A stretch of DNA of 46,154 nucleotides from a virus, in IMG/VR virus record IMGVR_UViG_3300012931_000031, positions 1 through 46,154 of that record; one strand, written 5' to 3'. Below, one piece after another: positions 1 through 7,461 of this stretch. The notes below the pieces were generated by a model. That model was not told the origin of the DNA. It ran no database searches and was given only the letters and a program-made list of their open reading frames with translations. Each line of letters opens with the position of its first letter. Position 1 is the first letter of the stretch. The translations under genes and the position numbers were made by a program.

Positions 1-138
1 CGATGCCGCCACCTATGTCGCCGCCCATGCCGCCGCCTATGCCGCCGCCGAGGCCGCCGATGGCGCCACCTATGTCGCCACCTATGCCGCCGCCTATGCC
101 GCCACCGATGCCGCCTATGCCGCCGCCAAGGCCATCAC
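1..138. repeat. GCC-rich coding repeat
   Basis: Imperfect short repeats built from TATGCCGCC and GATGCCGCC units with interspersed GCC or ACC codons. Much higher GC than the rest of the window. It encodes the Ala-rich part of the partial gene that ends at 202. Such arrays expand and contract by slippage. Confidence 0.8.
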
Positions 139-202
139 TATTAAATTAATAGAGATAATCGACGGCGTTTTGAAAAAAGGGACACAAGATGAGCAACCCT
201 AA
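2..202 (+). CDS. Ala/Tyr-rich repeat protein, C-terminal part
   Basis: Open frame entering from the left edge and stopping at 200-202. The visible 66 residues are a run of Ala with regularly spaced Tyr, Asp, Thr and Val (YAAAYAATDAAY-like), followed by a short non-repetitive tail ending GTQDEQP. Low-complexity Ala/Tyr/Asp repeat proteins of this kind occur in phages, but I do not recognise a function. A helical or coiled structure is likely from composition. The stop overlaps the start of the next gene by 14 nt. The start lies outside the window. Confidence 0.65.
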   Translation, partial: DAATYVAAHAAAYAAAEAADGATYVATYAAAYAATDAAYAAAKAITIKLIEIIDGVLKKGTQDEQP

Positions 203-395
203 ATTTATTTATGAATGCCCTTATTGTAAGGGGGATGTAGTAAGAAATATACTCTTTGGGTTTTACAACTGTTTAAAATGTCGTGAGCGATTTGATACTT
301 GTCACGGCATTCCCTTTGAGCCGAATTATCTAAACCTTAAATATGTAGATGGAAAGGTAAAGGAGCAAGAAAATGTTACCGACACCGGAAACTAA
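189..395 (+). CDS. Small zinc-ribbon protein
   Basis: 68 residues with CPYC at residues 10-13 and CLKC at 28-31, a classic four-cysteine zinc ribbon, plus one extra Cys/His pair. Function unknown; many phages carry such proteins as early host-interacting factors. It resembles the minus-strand protein at 44932-45156: both have an aromatic-x-C-P-x-C-x-G-x-V start, a second Cys after an (F/Y)G-aromatic turn, and a following G-(I/T)-P-(F/E)-E segment. It overlaps the next gene by 23 nt, which suggests translational coupling. Confidence 0.7.
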   Translation: MSNPKFIYECPYCKGDVVRNILFGFYNCLKCRERFDTCHGIPFEPNYLNLKYVDGKVKEQENVTDTGN

Positions 396-648
396 GCCTG
401 ATTTTGTGTATGGTGATTTAAGTTTTTACAAAGACAAATTACTTACAAGGGACGCCAGAGCAAGGGGATTAGTTGGTAAACCAATCAAAGCTGATTGTTT
501 CTTAGTGAAAAAGAGAGAACAATTTCTGTGGTATGTTCTTGTAGATGATAAGGGAATAATTATATATGATACACCCAGACTTAAAGATATGGGGTGTCAT
601 ATAAACATATTAAGATTACAGAAAGGATTTGGTAATGTCAAACGTTGA
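373..648 (+). CDS. Hypothetical protein
   Basis: 91 residues with no motif I recognise; mixed charged/hydrophobic and predicted soluble. A GGAG Shine-Dalgarno sequence sits about 8 nt before the ATG, inside the preceding gene. The end overlaps the endolysin gene by 14 nt, so it belongs to the same operon. Real on grounds of RBS, spacing and codon use; function unknown. Confidence 0.65.
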   Translation: MLPTPETKPDFVYGDLSFYKDKLLTRDARARGLVGKPIKADCFLVKKREQFLWYVLVDDKGIIIYDTPRLKDMGCHINILRLQKGFGNVKR

Positions 649-1195
649 CATGAGCTTATTAAAGCCAGAGTTTCGCCAGAAAGTAGAAGCATGGCTTGAG
701 GATTGCAAAGCGCAAGGCGTAAGCGTGGAATTGGTATCTGGCTTTCGGTCGTGGATAGAGCAAGCTAAGTTGTACAGGCAAGGACGGGCAACAAGAATGT
801 TAAGGGAAAGAATGATAGAGTTGGCCGCATGGGGAAACTTAGATCGCTTTAAAGACCTTCAAGCTCTTGCCTTATTCAACGCCGGAGCGCAAGACGGCGA
901 TAAGATTGTAACCAACTCCTTGCCCGGCGAATCGGCGCACAATGTTATGATTTCCGGTAAGCCTGCTTCAATGGCGGTGGATTTTGTGCCACGCTTTCCT
1001 ATATATGCTACAAATACTATAGATGATAAACCACAATATAAATATTTGTGGGGTTACGATATAGGCAAAGCCGTCTGGGACAAAGCCATCGAACTGGCGG
1101 AAAAGCACGGCCTCGAATCCGGCAAAGAATATCACGATTACGGCCATCTGCAAGAACCCGGATTCGACTGGCGTGATTGGGTGGATAACGCATAA
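635..1195 (+). CDS. M15-type peptidoglycan peptidase (endolysin)
   Basis: Predicted zinc D-Ala-D-Ala carboxypeptidase or L-Ala-D-Glu endopeptidase of the VanY/M15 type, which cuts the peptide stems of peptidoglycan at lysis. Visible motifs are a substrate-side SGFRS near residue 36, a zinc-ligand S-A-H segment near 100 followed by A-V-D-F, and a C-terminal Y-G-H-L-Q near 173. These correspond to the His-Asp-His metal ligands of the family. About 186 residues is normal for phage M15 lysins, and no signal peptide is seen. ATG 635 is chosen over TTG 629 because an AAGGA Shine-Dalgarno lies at the right distance. A terminator follows. Unusually, it lies beside replication genes rather than in the lysis region near 35-36 kb. 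Confidence 0.85.
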   Translation: MSNVDMSLLKPEFRQKVEAWLEDCKAQGVSVELVSGFRSWIEQAKLYRQGRATRMLRERMIELAAWGNLDRFKDLQALALFNAGAQDGDKIVTNSLPGESAHNVMISGKPASMAVDFVPRFPIYATNTIDDKPQYKYLWGYDIGKAVWDKAIELAEKHGLESGKEYHDYGHLQEPGFDWRDWVDNA

Positions 1196-1201
1196 AACGA
1201 T

Positions 1202-1223
1202 AATGCCCGAATCGGGGCATTTT
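1202..1223 (+). terminator. Intrinsic terminator after endolysin gene
   Basis: Stem AATGCCC/GGGCATT with a six-base loop followed by four T. It lies 7 nt after the endolysin stop and before the RNA ligase gene. The stem is short, so partial read-through is likely. Confidence 0.7.
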
Positions 1224-1250
1224 GAGATAACAAAATAAAGAAAGGGAAAG

Positions 1251-2162
1251 ATGATGGAACTTTCAAGTTACGGTAGTGTTTACAATATCGGCCATAAGGC
1301 TATTGACGGTATATGGGACAATGAGGTGGTGATTGAAGAAAAAATAGATGGTAGTCAATTCTCCTTTGGCGTGGTTGGAACTGATTTATTTGTAAGGTCT
1401 AAGGGGTCTGCTTTATATTTTGATTCTGACGGGAAATGTAATCAAGCCATGTTTCAAAAGGCCGTAGATACCGCTTTTTTCTTATTCCATCATGGATTGA
1501 TTAACAATGGTACAACCTATTACGGCGAATATCTGCAAAAACCTAAGCATAATGTCTTAAATTATAGTAGAATCCCCGCAGGTTATATCATAATTTTTGA
1601 TGTTATGATTGGCGACCAAGTATTTTTGTCTCCAGAAGAAAAGAAAATAGAGGCCGGTCGTATCGGCCTTGAGTGTGTACCGTTACTTCATATTGGCCGG
1701 ATAAACGATTTTGAGGGGATGAAACTGCTATTAGAGCGTGAGTCAATTTTGGGTAATACTTTGATTGAGGGTTTTGTTGTCAAAAATTACAACAAATTTA
1801 CGGTTGACAAAAAATATATGAAGGGTAAATTTGTATCGGAAGCTTTTAAGGAAACACACAATAAGAAATGGAAAACGGAAGGCAATAAAAAAGAAATTAC
1901 CCAACTTATAATCGAAACCTTGCGTAATCCGGTTCGCTGGGAAAAAGCAGTTATCCACCTCAAAGAACGTGGAGAATTAACTAATAGTCCTAAAGATATT
2001 GGTGCGCTTATTATTGAGGCACAAACAGACATCAGTAAAGAAGAAACGGAATGGATAAAAGACCAACTTTATAAACATTTTAGGGGAACTATACTACGTG
2101 GTAGTATAGCCGGTTTACCAGAATGGTATAAAGAACGGTTGGCTAAAGAGAGCTTCGGGTAA
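1251..2162 (+). CDS. RNA ligase (nucleotidyltransferase superfamily)
   Basis: 303-residue ATP-dependent RNA ligase-like protein. Nucleotidyltransferase motif I is EEKIDGSQF near residue 30, with the Lys that would take up AMP; motif III is T-Y-Y-G-E-Y near 88; motif IV is E-G-F-V-V-K-N near 173; motif V is K-Y-M-K-G-K-F near 187. The order and spacing fit the T4 Rnl2/DRB0094 type rather than a large DNA ligase. Phage RNA ligases typically reseal tRNAs cut by host anticodon nucleases. No polynucleotide kinase/phosphatase partner is visible in this window. Tandem ATGs at 1251 and 1254; 1254 has better spacing from AAGGGAAAG. Confidence 0.88.
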   Translation: MMELSSYGSVYNIGHKAIDGIWDNEVVIEEKIDGSQFSFGVVGTDLFVRSKGSALYFDSDGKCNQAMFQKAVDTAFFLFHHGLINNGTTYYGEYLQKPKHNVLNYSRIPAGYIIIFDVMIGDQVFLSPEEKKIEAGRIGLECVPLLHIGRINDFEGMKLLLERESILGNTLIEGFVVKNYNKFTVDKKYMKGKFVSEAFKETHNKKWKTEGNKKEITQLIIETLRNPVRWEKAVIHLKERGELTNSPKDIGALIIEAQTDISKEETEWIKDQLYKHFRGTILRGSIAGLPEWYKERLAKESFG

Positions 2163-2177
2163 GAATGGAGAAACAAA

Positions 2178-2249
2178 ATGGCTAAGTGGAAAAGCGTTAA
2201 CGGGAGAAATAACGGCGCAGATGTCAACAATCATCGAGAAAATAATTAA
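2178..2249 (+). CDS. Possible 23-residue peptide
   Basis: Short frame after the RNA ligase, rich in Asn, Lys and Arg, with a weak GGAG-like Shine-Dalgarno sequence 8 nt upstream. No family recognised. It could be a chance frame in the 136-nt spacer between two real genes. Confidence 0.3.
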   Translation: MAKWKSVNGRNNGADVNNHRENN

Positions 2250-2298
2250 CATTTTGGGAACTTTTTAGGAATTAATACGTTTAAGAGAGTATGGGTAA

Positions 2299-3207
2299 AT
2301 GGACGAAAATAATCAAAAAGACAATAAACCAGAATTAGCCAAGACCGAGCCGGGGGACAATTCCGTCCGTTTACCCAACCCGGCTCGTGAGGCTGATAAT
2401 GGGGTAAACATAAAATTGAGTAAAAGGGGGTGGTATCTTATCCATCGGCAATTATGGGATGATGAAGAGTTCCCAACTGAACCATTTTCAGAACGTGAGG
2501 CTTGGATATGGTTAATCGGGGCGGCGGCTTTTGAAGACAAAACCGTTTATTTCAATAAGCGGAATATCCCAGTTAAAAGGGGGCAATTTGTTACATCTGT
2601 CCGCTTTCTGTGCAAAACCTTTATTTGGAGCAATTCAAAGGTATATGGCCTCTTAAAGCGTCTATCCGAAAATGGCAAAATATTGCGACAGCAACAAGAC
2701 AGCAGACAAACCATGATAACTATATGTAATTATGACCTTTACCAAGATATGAGAAACAGTAAAAAGACGCAAACCGATACAGTGTTGCGACAGTGTTGCG
2801 ACAGTGATGCGACACGACTAACTAATATAACTAATACAACTAAAGAAACTAAAGATATATTGCCATTCACAGAAATAGTTGATGATTTAAACTATAATTG
2901 CCATACAAATTTTAAACACTCATCGGAGAAAACAAGGTCTTTAATAAAAGCAAGATGGAGTGATGGTTTTAGATTGGATGATTTTAAAACGGTGCATAGA
3001 AAAAAAGCCAACGAATGGCTTAATTCCGAAATGGCAAAATATCTAAGACCAGAAACTTTGTATTCAAATAAGTTTGAGGGATATTTGAACCAAACTGAAA
3101 TTAATCATTTACAATCTCGATTTGATAAATCCAATCCACAACAACCCGGCAATCAGGAAACTATGGCCGATATTATGAAAAGGAGATACCCTGAAAACCC
3201 ATATTGA
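2299..3207 (+). CDS. Replisome organizer / replication initiation protein
   Basis: 302 residues. The N-terminal half (about 40-155) looks like the winged-helix part of phage replisome organizers, with W-Y-L-I-H-R and E-R-E-A-W-I-W segments. The C-terminal part (about 200-270) matches the conserved phage C-terminal domain Phg_2220_C: a helix with S-L-I-K-A-R, then D-D-F, N-E-W-L, and the signature K-Y-L-R-P-E-T-L-Y followed by K-F-E-G-Y-L-N. Such proteins bind the origin and load the helicase, and here the DnaB-like helicase gene follows and overlaps. The linker between domains is rich in Thr, Asn and Lys. No origin is evident. Confidence 0.82.
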   Translation: MDENNQKDNKPELAKTEPGDNSVRLPNPAREADNGVNIKLSKRGWYLIHRQLWDDEEFPTEPFSEREAWIWLIGAAAFEDKTVYFNKRNIPVKRGQFVTSVRFLCKTFIWSNSKVYGLLKRLSENGKILRQQQDSRQTMITICNYDLYQDMRNSKKTQTDTVLRQCCDSDATRLTNITNTTKETKDILPFTEIVDDLNYNCHTNFKHSSEKTRSLIKARWSDGFRLDDFKTVHRKKANEWLNSEMAKYLRPETLYSNKFEGYLNQTEINHLQSRFDKSNPQQPGNQETMADIMKRRYPENPY

Positions 3208-4519
3208 ACAAGATTTGTTGGCGGTGATGTTGACCGATACAGTAGTAGCGGAGACTATGATTTTGACGCTTGCCTCGATAGACTTTGCGGAATCTAAACA
3301 TCGGCAAATATTTTCGGCTATAGCGGCATTATTGGCCGATAAGAAACCTGCCGACATAGCAAGCGTGAATAATTATTTATACACCAATGGGACATTGGAT
3401 TCGGTTGGTCGTGGTTATGTTTTGGCATTAGTGCATAATAGCGTATGCTCTGCGGCATCGGCACAATATTTTGCACGGCAGATAAAAGAGGAAAGCGTTA
3501 AACGGGCAATCCAATTAAAAACTCTTGAGTTCCAAAGCCGGATGGAAGATAAAACAATATCTTTTAGTCAACTGGTATCGGAATATCTGCGTGATATATC
3601 GGAATTGCAGGCGCAAGTATTGAAGTCGGACATCTTGACGATGGAAGATATTGCTAAATCCACAATGCAAGAAATTGACGATCGGCAAAAAGGTAAGATT
3701 AAGGGTATAAATATAGGCATACCGTTTATTGATGATAATATTGGCGGTTTCATGGAAGGGGAGCTTATTACACTTGCCGGTGTTACTGGGGTAGGTAAGA
3801 CTAATTTAGCCTTGCAATTTGCTGATTTTATTACGGTTCAGAACGGTATAGCCTCGATGTTTGTGCCGCTTGAAATGGTTCCCAATGCCTTGTTCAAACG
3901 ATTAATCCTAAACCATACTGAGAAACTAAACGGTTATTGTTTGAGAACGGGGAAAATGACGGGTGAACAAGCTATAGAGTTTAGTAATGTTGCAACATAT
4001 CTTATGCCCGCTAAATTATATATTCCCGAAAGTGTTGATTTAAAATTCACAGACTTAGCGGCGTTAATCAGAAAGGCTAAACTGGAGTATAAGATACAAG
4101 CGGTGTTTATAGATTATATGCAATTATTGACTACATACATGAAATTTAATTCTGATGCGTCCGAAATAGCTTTCATATCCAAGAGTTTAAAAACAATAGC
4201 CAGAGATAACAGGGTGGTATTGTTTAGCGTATCTCAATTCCGCAAACTTGACGGTAAGAAGATGGCGACAATAGACGATTTAAAGGGGTCAAGTTCTATC
4301 CCCCAAGATTCGGATTTTATTATCTATATTCATCGGGACAAACTGGACGACAATTCAAATGCCTTTGCTAATACTGGTATAATCGAATTAGCAAAGGCCA
4401 GAGAAGGCAAAGCCGGATATAAAAACATAATATTCAGACATCCAAAGTTTTTTGAAGAAGGTACAGAATACGACAAATATTTTAAAGGCGTAGCGGATGC
4501 CGCTAAGGAAAAGGAGTAA
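3191..4519 (+). CDS. dnaB: DnaB-like replicative helicase
   Basis: RecA-fold hexameric helicase that unwinds DNA at the fork. An N-terminal helical domain (first ~115 residues) is followed by the ATPase core with Walker A GVTGVGKT, Walker B V-F-I-D-Y-M-Q-L-L, the F-S-V-S-Q-F sensor segment, and D-L-K-G-S-S-S-I-P-Q-D-S-D near the end, all typical of DnaB. Start choice is unusual. A strong AGGAG lies 5 nt before CTG 3191, and starting there restores the usual N-terminal E-Q-D-L-L-A-V-M-L segment. The first ATG/GTG/TTG-type start (TTG 3215) has no Shine-Dalgarno and would delete those residues. The gene overlaps the preceding gene by 17 nt. Confidence 0.9.
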   Translation: MKTHIEQDLLAVMLTDTVVAETMILTLASIDFAESKHRQIFSAIAALLADKKPADIASVNNYLYTNGTLDSVGRGYVLALVHNSVCSAASAQYFARQIKEESVKRAIQLKTLEFQSRMEDKTISFSQLVSEYLRDISELQAQVLKSDILTMEDIAKSTMQEIDDRQKGKIKGINIGIPFIDDNIGGFMEGELITLAGVTGVGKTNLALQFADFITVQNGIASMFVPLEMVPNALFKRLILNHTEKLNGYCLRTGKMTGEQAIEFSNVATYLMPAKLYIPESVDLKFTDLAALIRKAKLEYKIQAVFIDYMQLLTTYMKFNSDASEIAFISKSLKTIARDNRVVLFSVSQFRKLDGKKMATIDDLKGSSSIPQDSDFIIYIHRDKLDDNSNAFANTGIIELAKAREGKAGYKNIIFRHPKFFEEGTEYDKYFKGVADAAKEKE

Positions 4520-4523
4520 GAAA

Positions 4524-4679
4524 ATGTTGAAGAAAATAGGTTGGTCAATAGTGTTTGTGTTTTTTATTCTACCAGTGATGATTTTGATTGATATTTATCT
4601 GTGGATAAGATACGATATTATTGATGAATATTATAAAAATTATTTGTGTTGGATGGAATACGTTAAGAGAGGGGCGTAG
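4524..4679 (+). CDS. Small single-pass membrane protein
   Basis: 51 residues with one hydrophobic segment (about residues 8-25) after a short Lys-rich N-terminus, so probably N-in. AAGGAG lies 8 nt before ATG 4524. It follows the helicase directly. Function unknown. Confidence 0.6.
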   Translation: MLKKIGWSIVFVFFILPVMILIDIYLWIRYDIIDEYYKNYLCWMEYVKRGA

Positions 4680-4683
4680 GGAG

Positions 4684-4905
4684 ATGGCCGGAGTAATGTG
4701 TCCGTTTTGTGGAGAAGATAATTTAAACCAAGTTACGTTGAAATATCACTTATTAAATGGATATTGTGATATATTCAAACGCATAGATGAAGATCACAAT
4801 TCAGAAATTGACGGGTTTAGCAATGGTGAATATACAAGGCAAATTTACGAGAAACGTGGATATAAACAAAAATATATAAATAAATTAACAAGGAGAGTGG
4901 AGTAA
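4684..4905 (+). CDS. Small zinc-finger protein (C2HC type)
   Basis: 73 residues. CPFCGE at residues 6-11, then His about 12 residues later and Cys five further on, followed by F-K-R-I-D-E. The same plan (C-x2-C-G-E, His, Cys, F-K-x3-D-E) occurs in the minus-strand protein at 40451-40672, so the two are probably paralogs. Its TAA overlaps the next ATG by one base (TAATG), a coupled pair. Confidence 0.6.
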   Translation: MAGVMCPFCGEDNLNQVTLKYHLLNGYCDIFKRIDEDHNSEIDGFSNGEYTRQIYEKRGYKQKYINKLTRRVE

Positions 4906-5132
4906 TGGATGAGGCTGAATTTGGTTATCGCAAATATTTGATTAACATGTCAAATAGGGAACAACGAGACGTGATGTTGGAAAAATTAAGCGAATTATAC
5001 CAACAAGGCATTAAGGATGACCCGTCAAAGTTAAATGTTAAGCGGTTACTATTGGCTCTTAATTACAACCTTGGAAAAATTAACACCAACATAGAGTATC
5101 TAATCAAAGAAAAGGAGCAGAGTAATGGCTAA
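4905..5132 (+). CDS. Hypothetical helical protein
   Basis: 75 residues, highly charged and largely helical by composition, with no Cys. Coupled by a TAATG overlap to the gene before it and overlapping the gene after it by 8 nt. AGGAG-like Shine-Dalgarno sequence upstream. No family recognised. Confidence 0.6.
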   Translation: MDEAEFGYRKYLINMSNREQRDVMLEKLSELYQQGIKDDPSKLNVKRLLLALNYNLGKINTNIEYLIKEKEQSNG

Positions 5133-5358
5133 CGGTAGTAGAGATGTAAAGATAAAGTTAAACCACACAATAACGATCGACGATAAATCAAAATATTGTT
5201 CCGATAGCTGTACTCATTTAGCCTCTTATGAGGCTTGTTTTAGCGGTTATTATTGCAGATTGTTTGGTAGTTTATTGGAGCGAAATGAAAAAGAAAATAA
5301 ATGGATTAGATGCGGTGGTTGTACTTGGAAAGTAGGAAACAATGTTAAACTGGATTAA
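5125..5358 (+). CDS. Small Cys-rich protein
   Basis: 77 residues. After D-V-K-I-K-L come C-S-D-S-C-x-H-L, two further Cys, then W-I-R-C-x2-C near the end; six or seven Cys probably bind one or two zinc ions. The minus-strand protein at 45176-45376 has the same order: D-V-K-I-E-L, C-S-E-D-C-x-S-L-H, C-x4-C, then W-R-C-x2-C. The two are therefore likely paralogs at opposite ends of the window. Function unknown. Confidence 0.65.
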   Translation: MANGSRDVKIKLNHTITIDDKSKYCSDSCTHLASYEACFSGYYCRLFGSLLERNEKENKWIRCGGCTWKVGNNVKLD

Positions 5359-5701
5359 GCGGCTGTTTGCCAAACGCAAACCGAAAACTATCTGGGCAGA
5401 TCAGACATGGGCGGAAGATGGTTATACACCGGCACTTTTAGTATATTTAGATACGCTAAAAGTAAAAGGTAAAGATCTGATAGTTTTTGATTATCACGAT
5501 GGACAAAACGATATTAATCCTACCGATATTGTTTTTGTACCGGTTAAATACGACACAATCGGTAGGGAATTACTTTACGATATGTATTATTACAACAAAC
5601 ATACTGGACAGATAAGGAGGCATGACTTTGAAAAATGTGATAAGGCGTTTGATGAATTTATTCAGAAGCAAAAGGCCGAAAGCTATCTGGATAAAGTATA
5701 G
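5342..5701 (+). CDS. Hypothetical protein
   Basis: 119 residues, no known domain recognised. The basic N-terminus (W-I-K-R-L-F-A-K-R-K-P-K-T-I-W) looks amphipathic and resembles the start of the next protein (R-L-M-N-L-F-R-S-K-R-P-K-A-I-W). The shared stretch may be a common targeting or interaction motif. Overlaps the next gene by about 74 nt in a different frame. Confidence 0.6.
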   Translation: MLNWIKRLFAKRKPKTIWADQTWAEDGYTPALLVYLDTLKVKGKDLIVFDYHDGQNDINPTDIVFVPVKYDTIGRELLYDMYYYNKHTGQIRRHDFEKCDKAFDEFIQKQKAESYLDKV

Positions 5702-6587
5702 GGAATTATCGCCAAAAGAGAAGATGCTCAAGATTGTGGGTAATTGCCGGAAATCGACAGAACGGTATAACCAGAATTACTTAGATCAACTATTCGGGAT
5801 GGCAAACCCGTTTTATCAACAAGAAATGGCACGGGGAAAAGTACAACAACCACATCCCCCGAAAACAGATTTTTCTCCCCTTTATCACCCACTCCAAGCA
5901 TATTATCGCAGCGTGGCCTTACGGATGGAGAAGCCGACAGTTATGAGATGGGAATGCGATGAGGATGATTTATTGGCTTCTGATTTAATTGGTCAATGGG
6001 AGAGATCGGAACGCAGGCGCAAATTGAAGAAGGAAGTATTGGATAACTTTAACGCTAAAATAGCGGCAAAGGATAAATTGATTGATGATGGTTTACTTGC
6101 TCGACGAGACCGGTTGTTGGCCTCTGATCCCTACAGCGATACGGTAAAAAGGTTGGCAAGGTTATGTATTAATGCACAATACGGCATAGGTATTTTAGCA
6201 ATTAAAAAAGAACTTGAGACATTGGGTCTTGGGGAATATTTAGGCTTAGTTGCGGGGAAAGTTGGATTTCAAAACAAAGAAGAATTTTATTTAAAGGAAT
6301 GGCAGAAGATATTGCAGGCACGTCCGACACCGTTAAAGCCAAACGTAGCCCCCTACGAGGCTCAAGGCGAGGCGCAAGGGATAAAAACGGATAACGAGAG
6401 GGGGGGGAAAAGTCCGATTGTGTTATGCCCCAAATGCGACAAGGAATTTATTGATGAAAAGATAAGGATTGGGGGCAATATGGAATATAGTAAATGGCCT
6501 ACTATATGCAAGGGATGCGGAACTCTTTGCATAGTAGCGGTAATTCCTGTACCCAAAGCGGGTACAAGTGTACCCAAAAAGAGATAA
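5628..6587 (+). CDS. Hypothetical protein with C-terminal zinc ribbon
   Basis: About 319 residues. The middle is charged and helical. A C-terminal zinc ribbon (C-P-K-C ... C-K-G-C, about residues 268-300) precedes a short basic tail. The start is ambiguous: AAGGAGG ends one base before ATG 5622, too close for use, whereas TTG 5628 in the same frame has a 7-nt spacer, so TTG is preferred. The first third lies over the end of the previous gene. No family recognised; its position beside the helicase genes suggests a DNA-metabolism or takeover role, but that is inference. Confidence 0.6.
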   Translation: MKNVIRRLMNLFRSKRPKAIWIKYRELSPKEKMLKIVGNCRKSTERYNQNYLDQLFGMANPFYQQEMARGKVQQPHPPKTDFSPLYHPLQAYYRSVALRMEKPTVMRWECDEDDLLASDLIGQWERSERRRKLKKEVLDNFNAKIAAKDKLIDDGLLARRDRLLASDPYSDTVKRLARLCINAQYGIGILAIKKELETLGLGEYLGLVAGKVGFQNKEEFYLKEWQKILQARPTPLKPNVAPYEAQGEAQGIKTDNERGGKSPIVLCPKCDKEFIDEKIRIGGNMEYSKWPTICKGCGTLCIVAVIPVPKAGTSVPKKR

Positions 6588-6655
6588 GTTTAGCGGAGTA
6601 CCGGCGTGCTTTTGCTAAGTTAATGGCTAAGATTAACAAAGTAGGAAAGGATTAA
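6515..6655 (+). CDS. Possible overlapping 46-residue protein
   Basis: A frame that starts inside the preceding gene and runs past its stop to 6655. The last 23 residues (S-L-A-E-Y-R-R-A-F-A-K-L-M) look like a genuine amphipathic helix, and a Cys pair occurs earlier. The Shine-Dalgarno sequence is poor. It could instead be a short gene starting at an internal codon, or chance. Confidence 0.3.
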   Translation: MRNSLHSSGNSCTQSGYKCTQKEISLAEYRRAFAKLMAKINKVGKD

Positions 6656-6658
6656 GCG

Positions 6659-6739
6659 ATGGAGTGTTTGGTAGTGTTATTGTTTGGTTTTATTTTAGGT
6701 TTTCTTTTGGGTCTTTTTGTCGGGTGGTGGGATGAATAG
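6659..6739 (+). CDS. 26-residue membrane microprotein
   Basis: An almost wholly hydrophobic peptide with a G-x3-G-like helix and ending W-W-D-E. GGAAAGG lies about 9 nt upstream of the ATG. One transmembrane helix fits it exactly. Function unknown; tiny phage membrane peptides can act on lysis or exclusion. Last plus-strand gene before the convergent terminator. Confidence 0.5.
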   Translation: MECLVVLLFGFILGFLLGLFVGWWDE

Positions 6740-6742
6740 AAA

Positions 6743-6771
6743 TAGAAAAGGGCGGCTTTTATTGGCCGCCC
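6743..6771 (-). terminator. Terminator between convergent operons
   Basis: Perfect 7-bp stem GGGCGGC/GCCGCCC (6750-6756 with 6765-6771), loop of eight. On the minus strand it is followed by a T-rich tract, so it is best read as the end of the minus-strand operon. It may also stop plus-strand transcripts. Confidence 0.7.
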
Positions 6772-6795
6772 ATGCGTAGGAGCGAAAAATGAGGA

Positions 6796-6930
6796 TTAAT
6801 TTTTGTCCCTATTGGGTTTTCTTCTTACGGTAGTTATCATTTTGATTGATTCAGCAAACCATTGTTTCAATTGGTCATTAACACCTTCGGGGCTGAAGGT
6901 AAATCTTACAATTTCGTGCATTCTAAACAT
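6796..6930 (-). CDS. Small hypothetical protein
   Basis: 44 residues starting at ATG 6930, chosen because a GAGGAG Shine-Dalgarno sequence lies seven bases upstream; a longer frame to 7008 would overlap the gene at 6941-7075. Basic C-terminus. Last gene of the minus-strand operon. No family recognised. Confidence 0.6.
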   Translation of the reverse strand: MFRMHEIVRFTFSPEGVNDQLKQWFAESIKMITTVRRKPNRDKN

Positions 6931-6940
6931 CTTATTCTCC

Positions 6941-7075
6941 TCAATTCTTACTTGGTTTAAATCGTTGAAAATACTGGCAACTTTCGCAACGTGGTCTGTC
7001 TTTTTCACCTCGCCAGTTGCCGATTGCTAACGCGATGGCCGCGATCCAGCCGAGTATAGCAATTATTGTCCACAT
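6941..7075 (-). CDS. Small membrane protein with CxxC
   Basis: 44 residues: a hydrophobic N-terminal helix (about 1-20, rich in Ile and Ala) then a basic linker and C-E-S-C. GAGGGAG lies about 8 nt before the ATG. The stop is 11 nt before the next start. Possibly a membrane-anchored half zinc-ribbon; function unknown. Confidence 0.6.
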   Translation of the reverse strand: MWTIIAILGWIAAIALAIGNWRGEKDRPRCESCQYFQRFKPSKN

Positions 7076-7077
7076 GG

Positions 7078-7242
7078 CTAATTCTCCCTCAAAAGGATTT
7101 GCTCTATTACTTCTGTTACTGTGCTATCTGGTTGTTCATCTATAACCGCCTTGCAAATATGACAACTGGGTTCGCTTTTGTGATGTATGTAATTGTGTTC
7201 GCATTCGCAATCCCAATATTCCGGTGTTGTAAGTATTTTCAT
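7078..7242 (-). CDS. Small Cys/His-rich protein
   Basis: 54 residues. D-C-E-C-E-H at 11-16, then His pairs and C-H-I-C near 27-30, a zinc-finger-like set of ligands. Shine-Dalgarno GGGG/AAGG upstream. Starts with a 4-nt ATGA overlap with the end of the gene at 7239-7460, so it is translationally coupled. Function unknown. Confidence 0.6.
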   Translation of the reverse strand: MKILTTPEYWDCECEHNYIHHKSEPSCHICKAVIDEQPDSTVTEVIEQILLREN

Positions 7243-7460
7243 GGCTTTTCCCCTTCTTCTTTTATCCTATTAGCTATTGCAAGTATAAGGCTTGAGTCGT
7301 ATTCCGTGCCGATTTCTTGTGTCTCTATCCCGATTAGTGGTGTTTCTATGCACATATTCACCCCGTTGACTCCATTTGCGTTGTGTTCTGACATTTCATA
7401 CCAATCATCACCAATTCTAACCGTAAATGTTGGTTTTGTTTCAAAAATTTTAATTTCCAT
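7239..7460 (-). CDS. Hypothetical protein
   Basis: 73 residues starting at ATG 7460, with GAGGAG 7 nt upstream. The first half looks like beta strands (E-I-K-I-F-E ... F-T-V-R-I-G-D-D-W-Y) and the second half is helical. No family recognised. Part of the tightly packed minus-strand operon. Confidence 0.6.
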   Translation of the reverse strand: MEIKIFETKPTFTVRIGDDWYEMSEHNANGVNGVNMCIETPLIGIETQEIGTEYDSSLILAIANRIKEEGEKP

Positions 7461-7461
7461 C

